64,000 bases of DNA. Origin: Chaetorhynchus papuensis. Lineage: Eukaryota; Chordata; Aves; Passeriformes; Rhipiduridae. Shown here one piece after another: positions 25,801-35,210 of the stretch; positions within the stretch are counted from its first letter, which is position 1, and each line of letters begins with the position of its first letter. Under the pieces are notes generated by a model that saw only the letters and a program-made list of their open reading frames with translations, did no database searches and was not told where the DNA came from. Both the position numbers and the translations under genes were made by a program. Location of the stretch: assembly GCA_013396525.1 (NCBI GenBank), contig VWYX01000011.1, positions 504,840 to 568,839 of the forward strand, in the 5' to 3' direction.

Positions 25801-28800
25801 CAAATAATGTCCTTCTTCACTTATACGTAAACCAGAAAATAGCACTCAGAAATCATTATCGTCTTCCTAAATAAAATGAATTTGTGGGAAAAAAAAAATA
25901 ATACAAAGAAATGTAGGTTCCAAAAATGTCTCATACTTGGGTTTTTTTTTGGGGGTGGAGGAAATAGGGCAGCAGTGAAACACTGCAAACTCTCCTGAAG
26001 TGCAGCAGCAGAAAGCTAAAAATTAAATGAAAACGATTGAGCATGTGTGAACTGCTGCTAGCAAAATTACTCACCTGTATATCTGACTTCCCAAATTAAT
26101 AAGGAATGTTGGGAAGGGAGATCATCAGTCTCGGTGGTGATGGGATCAGCTGTATATCCCAAAGGGAACCCAGGTCAGGGTAGAGGGGAGATGGGAAGAG
26201 TTTTCTGCTTTTAGAGGTTTTTTTTTCCCCTCTAAAGCCAGCAGCGGCTGTAACAGGAGGTGAAAGGAAGAACCTGAGCAGCAAGGTGTGATTCCAGAGT
26301 GTGATACAGAAGGAGAAAATTCTCTTTTCTCCAGTTCCCAAAACCTCACTCCAGGGGACGGCAATGCTGTGCCAGTTGGGGAAGGCAAAGGAAGGGCAAC
26401 TCCCAATTCTTCTGCAGAGGCCATTTCAATTTAATTTAAGAATTACCTTCTGATGTGTCATCACCTCTAGAAGGACACAAAACTAAAGAAAATAAAGAAA
26501 ATTTAAGAACTTGCTACATCCTCAATATGTCTGTATTTCTGTACAGTAACCTGGCTCTCAAATATTTAACTCAGCTGTACTTCTGAAACAAACTCAGCTT
26601 TCTTCCTACTTAGGAACTGTAACAGGGCCAATATGTGTTATTTTCAACTGTTTCCAGTGCTACATTTTCCTCTCTCAATATTTGTGTACAGGTATCACTG
26701 TTGGCTTGATTTTCCAGAGCTCAAAATGTGGAAATTTCATATTCCATTCAGCACCTTCTCATGAGATATGAAAAAAGTATTCATAGAAAGCAGTTGTATT
26801 TGGGTTTAACATTGTTAGCGTTTCCTCTCATGAGGGATATTAAATAATTTCATGCACAACTGCTCAAAATATTTTTTAAACTTCTGTAAACATAAGATTG
26901 CCAAAATCTAACATATGTTATGTGGTATTTAATCCTCCAGAGGAACTGAAGGAACAAAACACTTCTGCTAAAGTAATTAATAAGCACCAATACAGATACC
27001 TAGAAGCTGTTCCATCAAAATGAATCATATCCTTCTCTAAGTCACACCCAATATTTAAGCAGTCTAAAAATGAAAATTCAATACACAAGAACACCGGCTA
27101 AAACAAGTGCTGAAGTCTTATGTATCGAGATCAAATCACCAAAGCTGTGCTACCTTCTGCTGCTCCCGAATCAGGAAAAATAGGGGAGTTATTTGTAGAA
27201 AATTAATTTTGCCTGTGAGAAACCTCCTTTGGCACAGCCCATGGATCCTGTGGGGACTGGCGATTAAGGTTAAAGTGCATGTTAATGAATTATTGGAAGT
27301 AAATTAAAAACCAGCAGAGTTCCCTAAATCCATTACAATCTGTAAAGGTATTTTCAGCTGCTGCTTACAGACGTGGCAGATAATTCTTACTTCTTGTTTT
27401 CCTGCAGTTTAAAAAATGCACCATTCCCTGCTAAGTGAATCCCACTGTAATACTCAGTCAGCATTACAGGGCTTCACATATTTTGTCCTAATATTTACTA
27501 GGCAAAAATAGAAACTCAGGTCATGTGTGGATCTTCTCAATCAACAAAGAATTCCTCAGGGTGCAGCAAAAACTTAGAGCTCCTTCTGTCAGGTCAGTGT
27601 TGAAGCTGCTGCCTGTGGGTCCTGGGCAGAGACGCAGGAAAATTTTTCTTCCAGTTCAGGACCCACTCAGGTCCTGAAAATCCTCTAAAGAGAAATCCTC
27701 TCCTCCTTCTCTCAAGGTGTGACAGCACAGAGGAAAGAAATTAAGATTCCATGAGCAGCAGAAGGAATAATAGGGAGAGGCAGTATCTTAATCACTGAGG
27801 TATTTCACTGGATTACCATTGCTAGTGCTGAAATCAGAGCTGCTCAGTTGTTTTACACTGCACTGAATGAACACTTAAAGTAAATAAAAATCAACATCTG
27901 AGCCTGCATTTGAACCATGGACTCCTCCAGGTGCTGTCATCACTGGCCTATAAATTCACACTCTTGATATTTCCTGCCTTATTCTTTTTTTTACTATTTT
28001 TTTTTACTATTTACCATATGAAAGTCTTACAAATAAAGCCTAGTTTATGCATCTTAATATTTGTATTTTCCTTCTTTATAATAAATTAAACATAATTTTT
28101 ATGAATGGCTTGGATTTTTTTTTTCCTGCTTTTCATTTTAAAGTAATCTTTCCAGTAATAAAATTCCTTAATTGAAATGATAATTCAAAATAAAAGAAAA
28201 AATTTTTTGTTGATTCTTAGTTTTGATTTTGACAATTCTCTTAGTATTGATTACAGAAGTCTGCGTGGTTTAAGATGTTATTAATAAAAAGTAAGGTCTC
28301 AGTAAAAAAAAAAAAAAAAGAAAGAAAGGAAAAAGCCTAAATTTCTTCATCTCCACAGGATAAAGAATGGAGATTTACAGCTTTAAATGTCCAGGTTGAT
28401 TTTCATGTAAAGGCATTTTCAGAATTAATGTGGTTGTTGTGGTTGGGCTACAATAAGTTTCATTCAGTTGTCATTATCTGAATGACAGAAGTGACATAGA
28501 CATTGAAATTCCTTTTTCCTTCACAGAAGGTTCCTCCAATTCAGTATTGAAAATATGAGTTGAACACCAGAACTGTCTCTGCCTCTTTCACGTGGGCTTC
28601 TGCTGCACATGCTGCACACCTCTGCAAAATGGGTAATTAATTTACACTAAAATGCAGCTCCTCCATTATTACACATTGCTCCCCACGACCCCTCCTCTGC
28701 ACAGATCCATTCCCGGGGATCAAAGTCACCATTCCTGTAGCTGGAGCTTCTCTGAGTGCTCCAGGGCACAATTTACCTGGCTCAATAGGGATATGTATAA

Positions 28801-28875
28801 TTTATTTATTTTTATTCTTGGGTGAAGAGAAGACCTTCAATATCTTTACCACAAAGCAAAATAAAGTGGCCATGA
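22801..28875. other. Non-coding unique sequence
   Basis: No gene or recognisable repeat is visible. Frames are at most about 102 codons and unconvincing. Simple-sequence spots include T/A runs at 27985-28010 and an A16 run with a GAAA tail near 28304-28332. The GC is slightly higher around 25.1-25.7 kb without a CpG island. Confidence 0.55.
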
Positions 28876-29110
28876 AATGTGGGCTCGTCGGTGGATGAGG
28901 AGTGCATTAGCCTGAGCTGCCTGTGATTAAACAGGCTGAGACAAGAGCAAGCTTAATTACACAGGGGGAAGAACTTAAGGATCATGTTAAAGAGCAGAAG
29001 AGGGAAACCCCACAACGCCGAACCCTTCATGTAACAGGATATTTATAAAACATGTATTTAGCAGCTATATTTTCTGCAGACATGGCTCTGCAAAGTATGG
29101 CTTTGAAGGT
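28876..29110. promoter_or_regulatory. Candidate conserved non-coding element (unproven)
   Basis: The block has retained CpGs (gctcgtcggtgg, caacgccgaaccc), an imperfect palindrome gcctgtgattaaacaggc (about 28919-28936), a homeodomain-type cttaattaca (28953-28962) and MEF2-like A/T cores (gatatttataaa at 29039-29050, gctatatttt at 29064-29073). No reading frame or repeat signature is present. It is an enhancer-like composition only. Confidence 0.28.
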
Positions 29111-29359
29111 TTTAGAGACCAAAATACAGATTTCTGTAGAAAAAGTGGGAACTGCCTGCTTGGGTCCTTTCAGCTACATCACAAATTTGCTTTTCCCCTA
29201 ACCACAATGCACTTTATAGGTGGTCTTTTTTCTTCTTATTTTGGAAACAACCCAGCCCTTCCCCAACAGCAAGACTTTTGGATCCACTCATCAACTTCAC
29301 TTTGACAAACAGTAGAGACCTCAAAGAAACACAATTCAGGAAATATGGAAACAGTCACA

Positions 29360-29470
29360 GTGTGGGGAGGAATGGCTTTAAGCTGGAGGAGGGCAGGTTT
29401 ACATTGGATATCATGAAAAATGGGATTGCTTTGAGGTCCCTTCCACCCCAAGCCATTCTGGGATTCTGTG
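29360..29470 (+). mobile_element. Internally deleted CR1 LINE 3' end
   Basis: Positions 29366-29418 (ggaggaatggctttaagctg and following) match the part of CR1 that reads GGAACGGCCTCAAGCTG...GGTTGGACATTAGGAAAAA. Positions 29423-29470 (gattgctttgaggtcccttc and the terminal attctgggattctgtg) match the extreme CR1 3' end. The roughly 150-200 bases that normally separate these two parts are missing, so the copy carries an internal deletion near 29420. The orientation is plus and the 3' terminus is complete. Confidence 0.85.
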
Positions 29471-30713
29471 AAGACCAGCAGCCTGAGAAGAAACCACTGA
29501 CCCCACAGAAGGAAAGATTGAGAGTTTGACATTTTCTGTTTCAAGAAGCTCTATATTTACCAGTTTTCTAGGCATTTTTGGAGCCAGTTGACACCATTTT
29601 TTGGGTTGCTGGGTAGAGGAGAAGTGCTGGGCTTGAGGGAAGCTCTGGTTCCAGGTCTCCTGAATGTAAGAACACATTTACAAGACATGAGGCTCCCTTG
29701 TTTCACAAGGTGTCTTTCCAGGTTTTCATCCCATAGCAATTGTTTGTCACAAAGCTGAAGCTGGAATACTTAAAAATCAGGTTCTGCAAGAGGCTACACT
29801 GAGAACTTCACATTTTTCACAGCTCAGCAAACACTGCCATGGAAAAGCTCTGTTAACATGGTTCACACACTTGTGCTGAAAATGACATTTATCTGCAGAC
29901 ACGCACACACACCAAGTCAGAGATGCAAAAAATTCCAAATATTTTTCCACATAAATTCAGAATGACAAAATATTATCTGTTAGCACAAAGCAGAATAAAA
30001 AAGAACTGACTATTTTTTTTTTTTCTGCTAGGTATTTAAGATCTAACTGTCTAAAAGAGCATTTTCCCTCACTGCTTTTAAAAAACCAAAATTTATTGCA
30101 GCATAGTAGGAGTCTTCAAGGTCAAAGGGTAGATAGTCTGCTTGCTGCAATATAACCTGACATGATAAATCATGTACAAGCAGCCAGCAGTGCTGCTGTC
30201 ATGAATTTGTAGGAGAATAGAAAATGATTTTTACAAAATATTCATTAAACTATATGGCAATTTTCATTTTTTATGTGTTCTGTTTTACTGCTTTGTTTTT
30301 CCTTCCCAATAAACAATCTTTACAAAAAGCCCCTTCTCTTTCTTATCTCTCCTTCAACGAACATTATGTCACAGAGCACAGGCTGCTGGTGGAACAGTTC
30401 CAGAGACAGGAGGTCGAGGATTTCTTTGGGACTATACCCTAGAAAAAGCATTTTTCATGAAGAATGAAAGAAAAAAATGACATATTCACGGTTTTTTTTG
30501 TTTGTTTTGTTACGAAAAGACACACGTATAACATTCCTGGGGATGGTGGCAGAGGATCAGAGCCTTCAGCAACACTTTAATCTGCTGCTCAACTCCATTT
30601 GTATTTCACCTGAAGGAAGAAATAATGGGGAGATTGACAAAAAAAGTTAGAATTTGTTTAGTGCTAAATCCTGCAAGTGTGCCAGGCTGGCTGAAAGCTG
30701 TAAAACCCAAAAA
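29471..30713. other. Non-coding unique sequence
   Basis: No gene is recognised. A short CA run (acacgcacacacacc near 29900) and T runs near 30012-30024 are the only simple repeats. Frames of 60-72 codons overlap without family signatures. Confidence 0.5.
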
Positions 30714-30830
30714 TCTCATAGAACCATAAAATGGAAACTCCTGAAAGAGATGTTTTACAGGAGACTAAAGAAGATCCTAAACCACGACTGCAGGGTGGGA
30801 GTGGGAAGCAATTTCACAGCATGTAAAATA
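30714..30830 (-). mobile_element. Possible degraded CR1 fragment
   Basis: The stretch catagaaccataaaatgg (30717 onward) followed by aaagaagatcctaaaccacgactgcagggtggg resembles the reverse complement of a CR1 3' end (CATAGAATCATAAAATGG...AAAGATCATCTAGTTCCAACC...CTGC). Several gaps are needed to align it, so the call is tentative. It abuts the left arm of the long inverted repeat. Confidence 0.3.
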
Positions 30831-30988
30831 TTTAATATGTATTAGTGTCCTGCCAAATCTTTTCCTTTGACTCTCTCTACTTTCTGTGGACTTTAAAACT
30901 ATTGCTTAGGGACTTTTCAAGGGAAACACACTTTTTTTATAAATTACCAGCAAAAAGGGTAAAAATTTGGCATTAAATTAAAAGACAA
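30831..30988 (+). repeat. Left arm of a perfect 158-bp inverted repeat
   Basis: This segment, starting tttaatatgtattagtgtcc and ending aaattaaaagacaa, is the exact reverse complement of 33706-33863 over all 158 bases with no gap or mismatch. Homology stops abruptly at both ends. It has no reading frame and no repeat-family signature that I recognise. The two arms are 2717 bp apart and enclose a solo LTR. Exact identity implies a very recent inverted duplication, ongoing gene conversion, or an assembly artefact. Confidence 0.95.
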
Positions 30989-32490
30989 AATCTACCAGAG
31001 CTGATGATTAGCATTTAGCTTTTGAGGAGAAATCCTGCTCAGATTGCACCCACAATTCAGTTTTAAATACATCATATGGAAGTGGAACGCACTTCTCCAG
31101 CCTGCTGTTCTTCATCCCACCTTTTCTCTCTGGGTCTGATCACTCATTATCATCACTGTGAGCTGCCATTTACAACTTTCCACGGCTTTTGTGTGCAGTG
31201 AAAGAGGAGCAGCTCAGCCCAGCTCACCTGACCCCCCAAACAAGTGTCTTTGCCATGACCAGGGGCTAACTGAGCACGTTAAATGCTGTTTTGAGTCACT
31301 GGACACAGAACTCTGCAGTAAATGCAAGCTGAGACACTTCAGGCCAGATGTACCACTCGGAAATATAGGTATAAACCTTTCTTCAGAGACTGGATCCTCG
31401 AAGGACTGAAGGACCTTTCTGCTCCCTACCCTGAAAAGGTGGGTAGGAAAGTTATTCTTAGTCACAAAGGTGTCAAATGTCCAACCCTTAACATTCCCAC
31501 CAAAATGTCCATGTAAAAGGTTTTGGAATTTATGATGGGAATATCCTGTTAACAGCCAAAGCACCTGCCATGGAAGATCTGCACCTGGTACCTGAGATCA
31601 CCACAGGCCTCTGCAGACTTTGAATCTTTGAGGAAGATATTTTTATATTTGGACCGGAAAAGCCTTAGAAAGTAATGCTTTTAGTGCTAACTGCAGACCA
31701 AAATTCATCCTAATAACACAGGACTCCATAAACACCAATCCAGCTTTGGACAGGAACACCTCTCTGCTCCAGATTTGTTGTGGGACTTGCTACCTTGAAA
31801 GTGCAACATGAATAATTTGTTTGCTGTACCCTTAAAGAGAGAAATCCACAAAGCATTTACGTTGTAAAACCCAAAAAGAAGTATAATAATACAGAGTTTC
31901 CCAAAACTAGAGCTCTGTATATAAAAATGGAAATAGAGCTCCGCTCACATACAATCAAAGATCTACAAAAGGAATTTGAATTTGCACCCCTTCACTTGAA
32001 GTAATTAAAAGCAAATCTGGGAACTGCTGTCTTAATATAAAAATGTGTTGCTGAAAATGTTCAGCTTCAAAATTTTTTGATTAATTATTGACCAAATCAG
32101 GACTTCAGCTACCAATTGTCCAAGGAAGCCATTTGGTTTACAGAGTGACCACAGCACGTTAATTGCAAATATCAAGAGTCTTTGTTCAAAGCAGCACAAA
32201 TTCTGAAGAAAAAGTGCTTTATTGGTCATTACTGCAAAATTCTGTTTTACAGTTGGAACCTGTGCCTGCTCACCTGGGAAGCATTTTAATACAGAAGCAT
32301 TTTAAACGTTAACACCTCCATAATAGCCCACAGAATGTGCCTAATAAAGGCTGATTTACACCGTATTTGATTAAACTGTATCTCCATCTGCAGAGGGTAA
32401 ATGGATTCTTGAATTACTCGGGATAATTACAGCCCACGAGCCTTGCAGACTCCTTGCATCAGTCCCTGTGCAGTGAGTGAGGCAGCAGCT
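30989..32490. other. Non-coding spacer of the inverted repeat, left part
   Basis: No gene is supported. A 116-codon minus-strand frame (31214-31564) and an 83-codon plus frame (31158-31409) overlap in opposite directions, with no family signature. No transposase-like frame is present, which argues against the flanking inverted repeats being termini of an autonomous DNA transposon. Confidence 0.5.
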
Positions 32491-32496
32491 CCCCCC

Positions 32497-32866
32497 TGTC
32501 GCTGTTGTAATGTGGACGTGTAGAAAAACCACACGAGTCCAGGTCAGTAGGAAAGCAGCAAGCCGAGGATTTAATGGCTTTTTTCCCAAGGTTTTTGTAC
32601 GTTAGTTCACAAAGTGAGTTAGATGGCATAAAGTAATTGGTTCTCTGGCCATCCATCCCTCGAGGGGGTTGGCCCAACTCTAACACGTACATTCGCAAGA
32701 GTTTTTCTATTTGAAGCCATAACAATCTGGGAAAAACAAGTGCAGGTGTGGCTATTGATAAACACTGGTAACTTCGTTTTAGTTAAACCAGCATGGGAAA
32801 GACAGAGTTCTCACAATATACTACAGAGCTGAAGAAATTCATTGCTAAAGCTCTGTCAGCATCGAC
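32497..32866 (-). mobile_element. Solo LTR of the same class II-like endogenous retrovirus family (copy 2, 370 bp)
   Basis: The element starts tgtcgctgttgtaatg (32497) and ends cagcatcgaca (32866), matching copy 1 at both termini. It is flanked on both sides by tcccccc (32490-32496 and 32867-32873), consistent with a 6-bp duplication blurred by the C run. The minus orientation follows copy 1. The ATTAAA signal is kept (32575 down to 32570), but the TATA-like box seen in copy 1 is degraded here (cgtacaaaaac on the minus strand near 32592-32602). No internal viral sequence adjoins it and nothing codes for protein. It has the same orientation as copy 1, 18.4 kb away, but separate target duplications show independent insertions. 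Confidence 0.83.
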
Positions 32867-32873
32867 ATCCCCC

Positions 32874-33705
32874 CATCTCCCCGCCTGTGCACCCTGATTT
32901 GTGAATGAATGCTGTCGTGTTCTAACCATGGAATTAAACCCTGGGAATCAGCTCATCCCAAAGCTTCCCTCCTTCCAGAGGCACCACAAGGACCTCAGCA
33001 AGAGCCCTGTGCTAGTGCTGACCCTCTGTGCAAAGCCAGCCCCTCTCACTACTACGAACACTGAACCCTCCTTGGAAAAGGAAACATGAAAAATTCGCAA
33101 CAAAAGAACAAAAGAGTTTGTGGGGTTTGGGTTTTTGCCCATTAAATGGCTACTGAGCAGCCCAAGTGCTCCAGCAAAGCTGAGCTGGAATTCCAGCAGG
33201 CAAATATTTTGAACTCAAACAAGGCTGTTTAAAGTAATTTTTCCTGAACTTCAAGGAAAGTGTAGCAGACAGAAGAGTAATTATGGATGATTAGATAGTT
33301 ATTGAATTATTGAATAATTATTAGATAATTATTGAAAAAAGCAAGCTTATTTAAAATGGACACAGCATCCTAAACCCAATATTTCTGTATTAATGATCCA
33401 CAGAAGCCTATTTTCAGACAGACTCAGACTAACATATAGATTTTTTTTTGATATTACACTTTTCAACTCCAGTTAAAACAAAGAAGGCAGGAAGAGATTT
33501 GAGGACTTTTGAGTCCCAGTCTGCATGCTGTAGTCAGTCTTCTAGAAAGGACAAAGTGAGGAAAAAAGGGCTGTAAAATGTTTTCTTTTTTGATAATGAG
33601 AGAAAATTGTCCAGTTTCCAATTTTGTTGTTGACTTTGCTGATAAGAAATCAGTTAATGAAACCTTTGATGATAATTAATTTAACAGCAAAAAAAAAGTG
33701 ATTTA
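32874..33705. other. Non-coding spacer of the inverted repeat, right part
   Basis: No gene is recognised. A local A/T-rich quasi-repeat of attagataRttattgaa type occupies about 33290-33337. An A9 run (33689-33697) precedes the right arm by 8 bases. Confidence 0.5.
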
Positions 33706-33863
33706 TTGTCTTTTAATTTAATGCCAAATTTTTACCCTTTTTGCTGGTAATTTATAAAAAAAGTGTGTTTCCCTTGAAAAGTCCCTAAGCAATAGTTTTA
33801 AAGTCCACAGAAAGTAGAGAGAGTCAAAGGAAAAGATTTGGCAGGACACTAATACATATTAAA
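33706..33863 (-). repeat. Right arm of the perfect 158-bp inverted repeat
   Basis: This is an exact reverse complement of 30831-30988. On the plus strand it starts ttgtcttttaatttaatgcc and ends acactaatacatattaaa, where it merges into an A10 run (33861-33870) of which only the first three A belong to the repeat. The A-run at the outer border might be a remnant poly(A) tail of a retrocopied minus-strand transcript of the left locus, or chance. No target-site duplication is evident. Confidence 0.95.
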
Positions 33864-35155
33864 AAAAAAATTAAGATGTTTAAGCCAAAAGATCCTGACA
33901 ATAAATATCTGTCAAATGCTTATTAATTCTCAAACTGCGCCGTGGGAAAACTGAGGGTGTTGCAGTGGCTTTTATGCCTGACTCAACTATACCACAAACT
34001 TTGGAATATTGGGTTCCATATCACCTCTGAAACACACATGAGCATTATTCCTGTTCTAGACAATACAGGAAATCTGAAGATCAGCTGCTATGTAAGTAAA
34101 AAATGGAAGGAACTTGACAGATGAAGAATGTGTTGGAAATTCATCAGTTTGTGTCAAGGATGTAGAGTAACTGAATTCCTGTGTGGTGTAATCACGTGTG
34201 TGATATTCACTCAAGAACGAGTGAATAACTAACACAGAACAAAAATCAACAACACATAATGTAACTTGGTAGGAAATATAAAAATGAGTGTATCATCTTT
34301 TTTTACCTCCAGGCCAAATATTCCAGCATTACTGCTGAGGAATCCAACAACCATAAAACAAAGAGAAAAAACCCCCAGATTCCACCAGATTTTAGACTGG
34401 AATAGACACTTTCTATTCCCTAGAACTGAATAAACTGTGGTCTGAAGACAGTAAATGGAATTAAGGTTTGATGCAACCTCAGTACAGGGTGATCCTGGGC
34501 CTGTCCCTCAGCTGAGCTGCAGCTGAAGGGAATCCCCAAGGCTCAGTTGAAGCACAACTCAATGGACAATTAAAGCTGCTTGAGAATCTTCAGTGTTCTG
34601 AAATTATACATATTTTCCCCAAAAATGTCATTAATTTGGAAAATGATGCTGTCACCTAACAGTTTTCATAGGATACGTATTATTTAATAAAAAGCCCTGA
34701 TAGTTGCTAGGACAACTACAAATAATACAATTGTTTTTCTAACGCTGGGGCCCATTAAAGGAGAAACACAGTGCTCAAGTCACACATGTGCTATTGTAAA
34801 CTTTGGATTTTGCTCTGACAGATGGGATGGCTGAATTACAATAGAATCAGTTCCGTGTGAGGGAAACTGCAATTCCTTCTTCAGACCGTGTTTTATTTGT
34901 CACAGTAATTGATGCTGGGGCTTTGGACAGCAAACAACCTTCGAGCCTGTGGAATTTTCTTAGGCTGTGCTGGATGCTGCTCCTCGTGCTGTGCAATGCC
35001 CGACTGTGATCACAGGATGCAGCCTGATGTACATTTCACTCAGTGCTGAATTCCCCCTCCAAACATAAACTATTAATTTCAAATGTACATAATTTCATAC
35101 GTTATTTTGCTAGTTTTTAAGGTCTTTTAATGGCAAGTGTTCAACCGCCCTACCC
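33864..35155. other. Non-coding unique sequence
   Basis: No gene or interspersed repeat is recognised. A small palindrome with 9-bp arms (tattcactc, 34204-34212 and 34219-34227) is present. The frames are short. Confidence 0.5.
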
Positions 35156-35210
35156 TCCCTGAGAATTCAGTGGATATTCTGAATTTGAATATCCACTGAA
35201 TTCTCAGGGA
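35156..35210. repeat. Perfect hairpin-forming inverted duplication, 24-bp arms, 7-nt loop
   Basis: Positions 35156-35179 (starting tccctgagaattcagtgg) are the exact reverse complement of 35187-35210, around the loop tgaattt. The arms are of mixed composition, not simple A/T, so chance formation is very unlikely. It could be a quasi-palindrome made by template switching in replication, or an inverted-repeat relic. A stem this length without mismatches is not typical of a microRNA precursor. No transposon terminal motif was recognised. Confidence 0.95.

Noticed and set aside
14054..32866. The two LTRs as the ends of one provirus
   Set aside because: Each has its own target-site duplication, no retroviral coding remnant lies between them, and 18.4 kb is too long for one provirus.
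30831..33863. The 158-bp inverted repeats as termini of an autonomous DNA transposon
   Set aside because: No transposase-like frame in the 2.7-kb spacer and no target-site duplication at the outer borders; a non-autonomous element is not excluded.
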